A DNA stretch of 25,141 bases from Bacteroidota bacterium (GCA_023429265.1 JAEYVS010000195.1:1-25141), one strand, 5' to 3'. Shown: positions 1-7,610, counted from the stretch's first letter. Made by a program: numbers and translations. The notes: generated from the sequence alone by a model not told the origin.

Positions 1-923
1 CTCATAATGATTTCGTTTACCAGGTGTCCCAGAGAGGAGCTGTTTTTGGAAAAGATAATAACTGGACGCATTCCGACCTTCCAAAATTCCGTGAAGGCGG
101 TCTTGATGTGCAGGTGTTTTCCGCGTGGATACCAATGAGTAAGATAAGGCGGTCTTATGATTTTGTGCTTGGACAGATCGACATTCTCAAAGGCTTTGAA
201 AGAGCGAATCCTGACGATATCGAATTCGCTAACAGCTATGAGGATATCTTACGTATAGTAAATGAAGGAAAAATATGCGGAATGATCGGAGTTGAAGGCG
301 GTACAGTGGTGGAAAGCGATCTGGACAATATCAACAGGCTCTTTGATATGGGTGTCAGATACATAGGGCTTACCTGGAACAATTCAAACCTGATTGGCAC
401 GTCTGCCCGCGATGAAACCGAACGCGGTATCGGAGGTCTCACAGATTTTGGTTTTGACGTAATTAAAAGAATGGATGAAGTAGGAATGCTTATCGACGTA
501 TCACATCTTGGTGAAGCTTCATTTTGGGATGTGATAAAAACAACAAAGAACCCCATCATCGCTTCTCATTCGAATTCATACTCAATACATCCTCATTATA
601 GAAATCTCACCGACGAGCAGATCAAAGCTATAGCTGAAGGCGGTGGTGTGATACAGGTAAATTTCCACAGGTCATTTCTTGGAGAAGCCTCTCTTCAAAG
701 AGTGTTTGAACATATCGACTACATAAAGAATCTTGTCGGCGTAGATTACATTGGAATAGGCTCGGACTTCGATGGAGGAATAGATACACCATCCGAACTT
801 TCAGATGCAACTATGTATCCTAATCTCACCAAAAAGCTTCTTTCCGAAGGCTACACACAGGAAGAAGTAAGAAAGATCCTCGGACTGAATTTCCTCAGAG
901 TTTTTAAACGTGTTTGCGGGTAG
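1..923 (+). CDS. Membrane dipeptidase, peptidase family M19 (5' end outside the window)
   Basis: This is a zinc dipeptidase of the renal-dipeptidase (M19) family, which cleaves dipeptides using a two-zinc centre. The reading frame is open to the left edge. Its first codons in the window read HND (positions 3-11), which is the family's HxD zinc motif, so the gene begins upstream and the GTG at 24 is not the start. The other metal ligands are visible: Glu in GVEGG, His in DVSH and His in SHSNSYS. The family's GSDFDG motif and the C-terminal NFLRVF motif follow. The C-terminus is complete at the TAG ending at 923. No signal peptide can be judged because the start is missing. No terminator hairpin is obvious in the 133 bp before the next gene. 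The family assignment is secure; the substrate (L,D- or D-amino-acid dipeptides, or another amide) is not predictable from this. Confidence 0.93.
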   Translation, partial: HNDFVYQVSQRGAVFGKDNNWTHSDLPKFREGGLDVQVFSAWIPMSKIRRSYDFVLGQIDILKGFERANPDDIEFANSYEDILRIVNEGKICGMIGVEGGTVVESDLDNINRLFDMGVRYIGLTWNNSNLIGTSARDETERGIGGLTDFGFDVIKRMDEVGMLIDVSHLGEASFWDVIKTTKNPIIASHSNSYSIHPHYRNLTDEQIKAIAEGGGVIQVNFHRSFLGEASLQRVFEHIDYIKNLVGVDYIGIGSDFDGGIDTPSELSDATMYPNLTKKLLSEGYTQEEVRKILGLNFLRVFKRVCG

Positions 924-1056
924 AAATAACAGCAGTTTATTCCTATCTATGTCACTTTTGATGGGATTTAAAATTTATTTCTCTTAATTTTACCTAACTC
1001 TACATCCTCAATACATATTTTTAGTAAAAAATTTTAAAACCAAAAAGGAGTAAGGC

Positions 1057-1488
1057 ATGAAATTGATCATTTCTACAGTCTTAGGTTTTATAGTGCTTTT
1101 TTTACTGGGATGGCTGTTTTATGGAATTTTGTTTATGGATTATTTTGCGGAGGGATATAAATTTATAGCGAGGGCGATGGAATCCTTCAGATGGTGGGCT
1201 TTGATCGTAGCCAACTTAACTCAGGCTCTTCTTATCAGCATCATTTACAACAAATTCTTTAATAAAGGAGGCTCTCCTTTAATGCAGGGGTTGACCTGCG
1301 GATTCTGGCTGGGAATGATAATGACACTTCCTCACGTATTTTATAATTTTGCAAGCTTTGCCATTCCTGACGGGATGACTGTTCTGGTGGATGGCATTAT
1401 CGGTGGTTTCTGCGCTATGGTCGCGTCGGTTGTAATAGCATTGGTTTACGGGAAACCCGGTGCTGTAAAGGAAACTGTTACTGCGTAA
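1057..1488 (+). CDS. Small four-helix integral membrane protein of unknown function
   Basis: The product is 143 residues and mostly hydrophobic, with about four predicted membrane segments: roughly residues 2-27, 46-64, 76-100 and 108-132. The general look (an N-terminal helix with LGWLFYG, then a basic loop) resembles the DUF1761-like group of small bacterial membrane proteins, but I only suggest that family. An AAAGGAG ribosome-binding site lies about 6 bases before the ATG, which fixes the start. It appears to be a single-gene unit: 133 bp separate it from the dipeptidase and a strong hairpin terminator follows 20 bp after the stop. No catalytic motif is visible. Confidence 0.8.
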   Translation: MKLIISTVLGFIVLFLLGWLFYGILFMDYFAEGYKFIARAMESFRWWALIVANLTQALLISIIYNKFFNKGGSPLMQGLTCGFWLGMIMTLPHVFYNFASFAIPDGMTVLVDGIIGGFCAMVASVVIALVYGKPGAVKETVTA

Positions 1489-1508
1489 AGTATTTATTTA
1501 GATTTTAG

Positions 1509-1540
1509 AAAAGCATCTTATGTTTATGATGCTTTTTACA
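1509..1540 (+). terminator. Rho-independent terminator of the small membrane protein gene
   Basis: AAAAGCATC (1509-1517) pairs perfectly with GATGCTTTT (1528-1536) around a 10-nt AT-rich loop and runs into a T stretch. The same hairpin, with one loop change, recurs at 3036-3063 beyond the next gene. Confidence 0.8.
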
Positions 1541-1543
1541 TTT

Positions 1544-1729
1544 AATGGTCAAGAATTTGAGACCCTGAGAATAATGCTCTAGAAAAAAGGTAATTATACT
1601 GTTGCTTTTAACTAAAAAAATAAAAATCTTTAAAGTGGAATATATTATTATCAGCTTGAAGTAAAAAACGGCGATAGAATAGTATATTTCAATGGTTTAG
1701 AGAATGGTACTCATAATATAAAACAACAG
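1544..1729 (+). pseudogene. Decayed T9SS C-terminal sorting domain remnant
   Basis: Read in the same frame as the following gene, this stretch spells a recognisable type IX secretion sorting domain interrupted by three stop codons (1580, 1613 and 1631). Pieces are NGQEFETL, then GNYTVAFN, then SGIYYYQLEVKNGD. They line up in order with GKEVKIL, GSYEYKFD and SGIYYFQLKS near the C-terminus of the intact neighbour. The stop at 1631 sits where the family normally has Ser or Pro before SGIY, and one base change (TCA to TAA) would explain it. I infer the tail of a second T9SS cargo gene, lost apart from its last ~50 codons. It begins almost directly after the terminator at 1509-1536. There is no intact gene in this 240-bp gap. 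Confidence 0.6.
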
Positions 1730-2995
1730 GTGAAAACATTTTTTACATTGATAGTTTTTTTAAATTTGATTAACAATGCCTATTCCCAACAGGGTTGGTT
1801 ACAAAGAAACATGGGTACCGGAAATTTGGTCTCAGTTGATTTTGTAGACAGTCAAACAGGATATATATTCAAGGATAGGCATTTACTTAAAACAACAGAC
1901 GGCGGTATTAATTGGATTTCAACACCTTTGAATATTCCAAATGATGTTATTGTTGAAAGAGGCATGTTTCTTGATAATAACATAGGAATTTTTAATATAA
2001 AAAGTAAAGTAGTTTACTGGAGTGGAGGTTTGTATGTTACTACTGACGGAGGTTCAAATTGGAATTATTATTCCCCAACTGCCGATGGAAGTTTGGATTT
2101 ACAAAGTTGTACAATGATTTCTGAAACTAACGGGTTTGCTTCTGGTGTAGATGTTGACATATTAGACATACCAGTAACGCCAGTCATTTATAAAACAACT
2201 AATTCAGGTTTAAATTGGTTTTTAGCAGATATTGGGGGAGGGGCAAATAATTATGCCGATATAATGTTTATAAACCCTACAACTGGATTTCAATGCAGAT
2301 TTTCAATACTTAAAACAACCAACAGTGGTTCAAGTTGGTTTTTACACTCACAAACTTTTAGTCAAAAAACAAAATTCGCAAAAAACTTTGGGGATACAAT
2401 GTATATGTCATCTGCTACTGGGAATGTAGCTAAAAGTATTAATCTTGGTGCAAACTGGATAGATTATTATACAGGCGTTAATAAAACCTTAACTGACATT
2501 TTTTTTATAGATAATCAAAATGGATTTGCTATTGGTGATACTGGTGCCATAGTTAAAACAACAAATGGCGGAATAAACTGGACTATTCAAAATTCAGGTA
2601 CAACAAAACGTCTTAACGAAGTCTGGTTTATTAATAATGATACAGGATTTATTGCCGGAGACAGTGGATTACTTCTAGTTACCTATAATGGCGGCGTTAC
2701 GTCCCTTTCTCAAAACAATCAATTAATTCCTGGGCAATTTATTCTATATCAAAATTTCCCCAATCCGTTTAATCCGTCCACTTCTATGCGTTTTGATATA
2801 CCGCGGCATTCTGACGTGAAGCTTACTGTTTATAATCTTTTAGGCAAAGAGGTTAAGATATTAGTCAATGAATCCCTGGACCCGGGATCATATGAGTATA
2901 AATTTGATGCGGGTGGATTGCCAAGCGGTATTTATTATTTTCAACTTAAATCCACCAATATATTACAAACGAAAAAAATGGTGGTAGTTAAATAA
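1730..2995 (+). CDS. T9SS-exported beta-propeller protein (Ycf48/BNR-like repeats)
   Basis: The product is 421 residues. A signal peptide (about residues 1-19, ending AYSQ) precedes a body of repeated blades, each carrying a TT(D/N)xGxNW signature (TTDGGINW, TTDGGSNW, TTNSGLNW, TTNSGSSW, TTNGGINW), as in Ycf48-like and sialidase-type propellers. From about residue 337 there is a complete type-A sorting domain with YQNFPNPFNPST and a SGIYYFQL strand, ending in KKMVVVK. Such proteins cross the inner membrane by Sec and are exported by the PorSS/T9SS machinery, often to be anchored on the cell surface. The start is GTG, chosen because the signal peptide begins there; no Shine-Dalgarno sequence is visible. 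By eye the coding sequence is AT-richer than its neighbours. It is flanked by near-identical terminators and preceded by a sorting-domain remnant. Binding partner or substrate is unknown. Confidence 0.88.
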   Translation: MKTFFTLIVFLNLINNAYSQQGWLQRNMGTGNLVSVDFVDSQTGYIFKDRHLLKTTDGGINWISTPLNIPNDVIVERGMFLDNNIGIFNIKSKVVYWSGGLYVTTDGGSNWNYYSPTADGSLDLQSCTMISETNGFASGVDVDILDIPVTPVIYKTTNSGLNWFLADIGGGANNYADIMFINPTTGFQCRFSILKTTNSGSSWFLHSQTFSQKTKFAKNFGDTMYMSSATGNVAKSINLGANWIDYYTGVNKTLTDIFFIDNQNGFAIGDTGAIVKTTNGGINWTIQNSGTTKRLNEVWFINNDTGFIAGDSGLLLVTYNGGVTSLSQNNQLIPGQFILYQNFPNPFNPSTSMRFDIPRHSDVKLTVYNLLGKEVKILVNESLDPGSYEYKFDAGGLPSGIYYFQLKSTNILQTKKMVVVK

Positions 2996-3035
2996 TTTTA
3001 CAATTTCAATATTTTAGAAAAACGAAACTACTTAG

Positions 3036-3067
3036 AAAAGCATCTTATTTTTATGATGCTTTTTTTA
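3036..3067 (+). terminator. Rho-independent terminator after the T9SS cargo gene
   Basis: AAAAGCATC (3036-3044) pairs with GATGCTTTT (3055-3063), followed by a T-run. It is a near copy of the hairpin at 1509-1536. The next gene starts only about 14 bp further on. Confidence 0.8.
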
Positions 3068-3077
3068 TTTTAGATAC

Positions 3078-3752
3078 ATGAAGATTCTGGAAATAAATCT
3101 CCAAACCCGTGTTTTAGATGAGCTCGTGGGGTTTTATGGCGGACTCCTCGGAATGGATACCTCAACCGATAAAAGCAGGCTAAGCATAAAATCCGGGCAT
3201 TCTACACTCAGTTTTGATGAAGTTTCATCAGAGAAAAATCCGTTTTATCACTTTGCTTTTAATATTCCGGAAAATCAGCTGGATAATGCTATTGATTGGT
3301 TGAATGACAAAGTGGATCTCATACCTCTTAAAGGAGAAACAATATTTGATTTTAAAGCATGGGATGCTCATTCTATTTACTTTTATGACCCTGCGGGAAA
3401 TATTGTTGAGTTCATTGCGCGGCACCGCCTCAAAAATTCATCCACAAAACCCTTTACAGGTAAAAGCATTCTATCCATCAGCGAAATGGGGATGCCTGTG
3501 AAAAAAGTAAAACCCTTTTTCCAAAAGTTGTACGATGACCTTAGTCTGCCATTATTTACCGGTGACCTCAAGACTTTTACCGCGGCAGGAGATGATGAAG
3601 GGCTTCTGATTATTGTACCGGAAGAAAGAAAATGGTTTCCGGATTGTCCCCGCGCTGAGATATTCCCTATCGACATCACTCTTTCAGGAACCGTGGACAG
3701 GGAAATCAGGTTCGAGGAGTATGAATATACAATACGAACCATTGCTAATTAA
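3078..3752 (+). CDS. VOC (glyoxalase/bleomycin-resistance/dioxygenase) superfamily protein
   Basis: The product is 224 residues with two VOC-type halves. The first (about 1-115) is typical: LDELVGFYGGLLGM at the start and FYDPAGNIVEFIAR at the end of the module, where the final Glu of VEF is the usual metal ligand. The second half (about 128-224) is more diverged (MGMPVKKVKPFFQ resembles a VOC first strand and helix) and lacks the clear terminal Glu motif. VOC proteins include glyoxalase I, antibiotic-binding proteins, epimerases and ring-cleaving dioxygenases; nothing here picks one out. The ATG follows closely on the preceding terminator, with no strong ribosome-binding site. It is probably transcribed from a promoter inside or just after the upstream gene's 3' region, or by read-through. 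Confidence 0.82.
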   Translation: MKILEINLQTRVLDELVGFYGGLLGMDTSTDKSRLSIKSGHSTLSFDEVSSEKNPFYHFAFNIPENQLDNAIDWLNDKVDLIPLKGETIFDFKAWDAHSIYFYDPAGNIVEFIARHRLKNSSTKPFTGKSILSISEMGMPVKKVKPFFQKLYDDLSLPLFTGDLKTFTAAGDDEGLLIIVPEERKWFPDCPRAEIFPIDITLSGTVDREIRFEEYEYTIRTIAN

Positions 3753-3819
3753 AAGGTATCGAATTGAACAAAATCCATAATTATTATATATTAGCTAAGA
3801 CAATGAAAATATTCTGAAT

Positions 3820-4251
3820 ATGACAGATAACAAGAATCACAAGATAGAAGTATCTGAAGAAGAGATAATTGAAAGAATAGAAAAAGAGGGCGACGAAGCA
3901 ACTCCAAAAACTATCGACAATGTTATCCTCCACGAGGATGACATCGAAAAAAAGAGTAAACGCCTGAATAAAGATAAGTTTGGGAAGCTTTATAAGCAGG
4001 TTAGACTGGCTCTCCAGATGATAAGAGATTTTAAGGCAAAGAGATATACAATGGTGCCCTGGAGAACAATGGCTTTGATCTCCGTGGGGATATTGTATTT
4101 TCTCAATCCAATGGACATTATGCCGGATATTATACCCATACTCGGATTAACCGATGATGCCATAGCCCTGGCAGCGATCTTTAAATCAATACAATCAGAC
4201 CTCAAGCTCTACTGTGAGTGGCGCGGGCTTGACCTTGATGAATACTTTTAA
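3820..4251 (+). CDS. DUF1232 (YkvA-family) membrane protein
   Basis: The 143-residue product has a charged N-terminal region (about 1-75, rich in Glu and Lys) followed by the DUF1232 core. The core shows the family signature YFLNPMDIMPDIIPILGLTD, with its conserved Pro-x-Asp and Gly-x-x-Asp-Asp pattern, embedded in one or two membrane segments (about 84-105 and 112-128). The function of the family is unknown; members are thought to be small inner-membrane proteins. It lies 15 bp upstream of the YmdB-like gene and is probably co-transcribed with it. The long acidic/basic N-terminal extension is larger than in the shortest members of the family. Confidence 0.85.
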   Translation: MTDNKNHKIEVSEEEIIERIEKEGDEATPKTIDNVILHEDDIEKKSKRLNKDKFGKLYKQVRLALQMIRDFKAKRYTMVPWRTMALISVGILYFLNPMDIMPDIIPILGLTDDAIALAAIFKSIQSDLKLYCEWRGLDLDEYF

Positions 4252-4266
4252 ATCTTAATACTACTA

Positions 4267-5064
4267 TTGAAAGACACAATTAATGTTCTATTCATAGGTG
4301 ACATAATTGGTGAGCCCGGGTTTAACCTAACAAAATCCCTCCTTCCAAGCTTTACCTCAAAGTATAAAACCGACTTTGTAATTGCTAATGCCGAGAATAT
4401 TACCGAAGGAATGGGAACACTGGAAAAGGATGCCAAAGCTTTACTCGGGCTTGGCATTAATGTCCTTACCGGCGGTAACCATACAATGGATAAAATACAA
4501 TCACACAAGTACTTCCACGAGGCTAATGATGTCCTGAGACCACTCAATTATCCCAAAGGCGTTTATGGGAGAGGTTATGGCATATATAAAATTCCGGGTA
4601 CTGAAATCAAAATCGGTGTATTGAACCTACTCGGAAGAGCTATGATGAAAGCCCTGGACTGCCCTTTCAGATCCTTCGACTGGGCTCAGGAAAAAATCAA
4701 AGAAGAAACCAATATCCTCTTTGTGGACTTTCACGCCGAGGCTACTGCCGAAAAAATTGCTTTTGGATGGTACATAGACGGAAGAGCCAGCATAATGGTC
4801 GGAACCCATACTCACGTTCCCACCGCTGACAATAGAGTACTCCCTGAAGGTACAGGTTACATTACTGATGTGGGTATGACAGGCGCGTACGATTCAGTCA
4901 TTGGAATGAAAAAAGAGCAGTCAATTAAAAGATTTAAATTCGGTACACCGCAAAAGCATATCGTTGCTGAAAACGACCTTCGGCTGGCAGGTGTAATATG
5001 CGAGATCTCCACAGATACAGGAAAAGCTAAAAGCATAAAAAGAGTCTTTTACCCGGAATTTTAG
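4267..5064 (+). CDS. YmdB-family metallophosphoesterase (TIGR00282)
   Basis: The product is 265 residues, the usual length for this family, whose Bacillus member YmdB hydrolyses 2',3'-cyclic nucleotides and affects biofilm and motility choices. All expected metal ligands are present: Asp12 in FIGDIIG, Glu43-Asn44 in NAENI, Asn71-His72 in GGNHTMD, His156 in DFHAE, and His181 and His183 in GTHTHVPT. The start is a TTG at 4267; there is no ATG or GTG between it and the preceding stop, and the first beta strand begins directly afterwards, so the unusual start is well supported. It follows the DUF1232 gene by 15 bp. Calling the activity cyclic-nucleotide phosphodiesterase rests on family membership only. 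Confidence 0.92.
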   Translation: MKDTINVLFIGDIIGEPGFNLTKSLLPSFTSKYKTDFVIANAENITEGMGTLEKDAKALLGLGINVLTGGNHTMDKIQSHKYFHEANDVLRPLNYPKGVYGRGYGIYKIPGTEIKIGVLNLLGRAMMKALDCPFRSFDWAQEKIKEETNILFVDFHAEATAEKIAFGWYIDGRASIMVGTHTHVPTADNRVLPEGTGYITDVGMTGAYDSVIGMKKEQSIKRFKFGTPQKHIVAENDLRLAGVICEISTDTGKAKSIKRVFYPEF

Positions 5065-5127
5065 ATTTCACATTAATTATTCCTTTGGTAAATTCTACTT
5101 TACCAATAAATTTCAATTCTCAGCAAA

Positions 5128-5571
5128 ATGCTCGAAGAAGTAATTTCCCGTTTAAAAATTAATATCGAAGAAGTACCGCAAAAATTCCGTAAATTCTCTG
5201 AGGAGGAGGCTTCTGCGCGCCCTGCTCCGGGTAAATGGTGCAAAAAGGAAATTCTCGGACACCTTATTGACTCAGCCTGTAATAACCATTTAAGATTTGT
5301 TGTAGCTCAATTTGAAGCTGAACCAATACAGCTTAGAAAGTATGACGCTGACGGTTGGGTGAGCTCTCAAAATTATCACGGGGAACCCACGGAAATCATC
5401 ATTAATCTCTGGACAGCCTATAATACACATATTCTCCACATTATTTCCGGCTTTCCTAAGGAAAAGCTAAATGTGAAATGGGACATCTACGGTGAGATTC
5501 ATACAACCGAATGGCTTATCACCGACTACGTCGACCATATGGAACATCATTTAAATAAAATTTTTAGTTAA
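5128..5571 (+). CDS. DinB-superfamily four-helix-bundle protein
   Basis: The product is 147 residues with the DinB/YfiT-like pattern. An N-terminal helix is followed by KWCKKEILGHLIDSA with His45, and a C-terminal DHMEHHLNKI carries His137 and His141. These three histidines correspond to the metal-binding triad of the superfamily. Characterised members include metal-dependent thiol S-transferases (bacillithiol, mycothiol) and many proteins of unknown role. The substrate cannot be deduced. The ATG start at 5128 places the first helix normally. It is followed 18 bp later by a small membrane protein gene and is probably in the same transcription unit. Confidence 0.85.
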   Translation: MLEEVISRLKINIEEVPQKFRKFSEEEASARPAPGKWCKKEILGHLIDSACNNHLRFVVAQFEAEPIQLRKYDADGWVSSQNYHGEPTEIIINLWTAYNTHILHIISGFPKEKLNVKWDIYGEIHTTEWLITDYVDHMEHHLNKIFS

Positions 5572-5589
5572 TTAAACATAACCTGCTCT

Positions 5590-5994
5590 ATGAACTGGAA
5601 AACTATACTAACTTTATCTCTTCTCGGCGCTATAATGGGATTACTGAGCGTTTACGGTATTTCCAAAGGATATATTGAATTTGCCCTCTGGATGGTAATT
5701 GCATTGATATCCGCTCTCACCATAGAAAGAACAACACAAAAACAGCTCGTAACACACGGATTCCTCGTTGGATTTCTTGATGGTTTATTTCACGGTATAG
5801 TTGTTGCAATATTTGCAGACACGTATTTTATGAACCGTCCGGAAGTCTTAGAGCAGTATATGCAAATGGGAGAAGGAATTCCGCTGAGTTTATATCCCGT
5901 AATCGCATCCGTACTGACCGGCATAGTGTATGGTTTGTTCATTGGACTAATTGTTTACCTGACCAGAAAAACAACAAAAAGACAGTTTTCTTAA
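5590..5994 (+). CDS. Small integral membrane protein of unknown function
   Basis: The 134-residue product has four hydrophobic segments (approximately 5-25, 29-45, 55-77 and 100-124) with short polar loops and a basic C-terminus (RKTTKRQFS), which suggests a cytoplasmic tail. No enzymatic or transport motif is visible, and I do not recognise a named family. It is sandwiched between the DinB-like gene (18 bp upstream) and the O-methyltransferase gene (16 bp downstream) and probably belongs to one operon with them. ATG start at 5590; a clear ribosome-binding site is not apparent. Confidence 0.75.
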   Translation: MNWKTILTLSLLGAIMGLLSVYGISKGYIEFALWMVIALISALTIERTTQKQLVTHGFLVGFLDGLFHGIVVAIFADTYFMNRPEVLEQYMQMGEGIPLSLYPVIASVLTGIVYGLFIGLIVYLTRKTTKRQFS

Positions 5995-6010
5995 TTTATA
6001 AAGTCTTCAA

Positions 6011-6670
6011 ATGAAAGATATGAAAAGCGTTCCTTTGAATAAGGAGCTATACAATTATATCCTAGAAAAATTCGTCCCGGAAGATCCGCTGCTGGATGAA
6101 TTAATAGCTGAAACAGAGAAAGCTGAAATTCCCCTTATCCAGGTCGCACCGGAACAGGGAAAATTTATGTATCTCCTTTGCAAAATGAAAAACGCTAAAA
6201 ATGCTCTGGAAATTGGCACACTCACCGGGTTCAGTGGGATTTTTATTGCAAATGGCTTATCCGAGGATGGTGTTCTTACCACGGTTGACATCAGCAAAAC
6301 CAGCTCTGAGCTTGCCGGTAAGTTCTTCGAGAAAGCAGGGTTAAAGGACAAAACCAATCGAATAATTGGTGATGCTCTGGAGGTAATGGAAGATCTAGCC
6401 CGCGATGGCAATAAATACGACTTCATTTTCATCGACGCGGATAAGATCAGCTATCCTAAGTATTTTGAACTCGCTCTGAAATTATCCTCTAAAGGCACTG
6501 TAATAGCATTTGACAATATGATAAAAGACGGGCGCGTGATCGAAGATGCTTCAGGAGATCCCGACCTCAGAGGAATACAGGTGACAAATGACCTGATGGG
6601 CTCTGATTCCCGGATTGACTCCTTACTCATTCCTATTGGCGACGGCCTGACTATCGGCGTGGTTAAATAA
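6011..6670 (+). CDS. SAM-dependent O-methyltransferase, caffeoyl-CoA/catechol type (Methyltransf_3)
   Basis: The product is 219 residues, the normal length for the family. The class I SAM-binding motif is ALEIGTLTGFSGIFIA (about residue 60 onwards), followed by TTVDIS, an FIFIDADK strand whose Asp residues bind the divalent metal in relatives, and FDNMIKDGRV where further metal and substrate contacts lie. Bacterial members methylate hydroxyl groups of catechols or polyketide-like acceptors, and some act on tRNA (TrmR). The exact acceptor is not predictable. Two in-frame ATGs lie close together (6011 and 6020); the first is taken here. A nested inverted repeat starts 7 bp after the stop. Confidence 0.9.
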   Translation: MKDMKSVPLNKELYNYILEKFVPEDPLLDELIAETEKAEIPLIQVAPEQGKFMYLLCKMKNAKNALEIGTLTGFSGIFIANGLSEDGVLTTVDISKTSSELAGKFFEKAGLKDKTNRIIGDALEVMEDLARDGNKYDFIFIDADKISYPKYFELALKLSSKGTVIAFDNMIKDGRVIEDASGDPDLRGIQVTNDLMGSDSRIDSLLIPIGDGLTIGVVK

Positions 6671-6687
6671 CAAGATGGGGACATTTT

Positions 6688-6849
6688 TTAATCCTGAGAC
6701 ATCAGGGGGGGATCTATGTAAAATGTCCCACTTTTCTCCCAGTACCACTCGGTCTGCGTATCGTATTTAAGGATTTTTTCAACTTCTATCCCATTACTGT
6801 CCCTTCTTTGCCCCAAAAGTTCACTCAGTTTTATAACTCTCACTTCCAT
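6688..6849 (-). CDS. Possible 53-residue small protein, divergent from the first barrel gene
   Basis: Starting from an ATG at 6849-6847, this frame encodes 53 residues (MEVRVIKLSELLGQRR near the start, EWYWEKSGTFYIDPP near the end) with a plausible, protein-like composition and no low-complexity stretches. I do not recognise it. A 17-bp palindrome lies directly upstream of its start (6851-6867), as an operator would. Its 3' end overlaps one arm of an inverted repeat. It could equally be the tail of a decayed gene or chance; nothing else supports expression. Confidence 0.25.
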   Translation of the reverse strand: MEVRVIKLSELLGQRRDSNGIEVEKILKYDTQTEWYWEKSGTFYIDPPLMSQD

Positions 6850-6850
6850 T

Positions 6851-6867
6851 TTGTACTTTGAGTACAA
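6851..6867. promoter_or_regulatory. Perfect inverted repeat, candidate operator or activator site
   Basis: TTGTACT and AGTACAA are separated by TTG. The site lies 58 bp upstream of the -24 element at 6925, a distance at which NtrC-type activators commonly bind. It also abuts the start of the possible minus-strand small ORF. Its function is inferred from position and symmetry only. Confidence 0.4.
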
Positions 6868-6924
6868 TGCTTACTCATTAATTTACATATGTTTAACTTC
6901 CATTCGGCATCTTATTCCATCCGG

Positions 6925-6940
6925 TGGCATACATCTTGCG
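6925..6940 (+). promoter_or_regulatory. Sigma-54 (-24/-12) promoter of the first outer-membrane barrel gene
   Basis: The box reads TGGCATACATCTTGCG and matches the consensus TGGCACGNNNNTTGCW with the invariant GG and GC at exactly the required spacing. Transcription would start near 6951, giving a leader of about 78 nt before the ATG at 7029. The paralogous gene downstream has an equally good box at 7987-8002. Confidence 0.75.
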
Positions 6941-7028
6941 ACATCTAATTGCAACTAAGCTGATGAATCAGCAAAATTAAAATTTAATACTGAAATAATT
7001 TTTAAAACTAAATTAGGAGTCAACAAAA

Positions 7029-7610
7029 ATGAAAAAGCTATTATCAATTACTTTCGCGGTTGCGCTGATATTTATGTTCAGCAATTCTTATTCACAGACT
7101 AAAAAGAGTTATGGCTACTGGGAATTAACCCCGAGCGGTGGTGTACTTTTCCCAATTGGAGCAATGTCAGAAAATTTTGAGATCAGCGGTAGAGCTGGTT
7201 TAGATGTTACTTACAGAGTAAATAGAGAGGTAGGAATTTATGGTAACTTTGCATACAATATGTTGACAAGTAAAACTTCTTCAACCCCTAATGCAAGTTA
7301 TATGTCCTATACAGTAGGTCCTAGGTACTACTTTACAAATCCTAAGCTTAAATCTACTCTATTCGTAGAAGCCGGTGTGGGTGGATATACATTTACTCAG
7401 GATGCTTATACAACTACGGACCCACAGGGTGTAAATACGAACTTCCCGGGTCAGGGTGACACAAGGTTCGGTTTTAATGCAGGTATTGGTGGCGATATCC
7501 ATATGAGCGACAATGTAAGCCTGCTTCTTAGAACAAAGTATAATACGATTCTTGGTGACAATACCAATAGTTTCATAGGTGTAGATGGCGGAGTAAACAT
7601 AAGATTCTAA
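7029..7610 (+). CDS. Outer-membrane beta-barrel protein, copy 1
   Basis: The product is 193 residues. A signal peptide (about 1-22, MKKLLSITFAVALIF followed by SNSYSQ) precedes a small barrel of the OmpX/OmpA-like (OMP_b-brl) type: alternating hydrophobic and polar strands, Gly and aromatic rich, ending in GVNIRF. The terminal Phe is the typical BAM recognition residue. An AGGAG ribosome-binding site lies in the leader. It is one of a tandem pair: counted by eye, the mature part differs from the copy at 8080-8715 at about 19 of roughly 169 positions. A sigma-54 promoter lies upstream and a strong terminator follows, so it is a single-gene unit. Likely role: an inducible envelope protein (stress, adhesion or permeability); which of these is not visible. 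Confidence 0.88.
   Translation: MKKLLSITFAVALIFMFSNSYSQTKKSYGYWELTPSGGVLFPIGAMSENFEISGRAGLDVTYRVNREVGIYGNFAYNMLTSKTSSTPNASYMSYTVGPRYYFTNPKLKSTLFVEAGVGGYTFTQDAYTTTDPQGVNTNFPGQGDTRFGFNAGIGGDIHMSDNVSLLLRTKYNTILGDNTNSFIGVDGGVNIRF

Larger units (their letters stand above)
6671..7028. other. Intergenic region holding inverted repeats, a possible small ORF and a sigma-54 promoter
   Basis: This 358-bp gap holds, in order: a nested inverted repeat (outer arms GGGACATTTT at 6678-6687 and AAAATGTCCC at 6720-6729, inner hairpin CCTGA/TCAGG at 6693-6706); a possible 53-codon minus-strand ORF (6688-6849); a palindrome TTGTACT-TTG-AGTACAA at 6851-6867; and a sigma-54-type promoter at 6925-6940 that drives the next gene. 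Confidence 0.7.
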
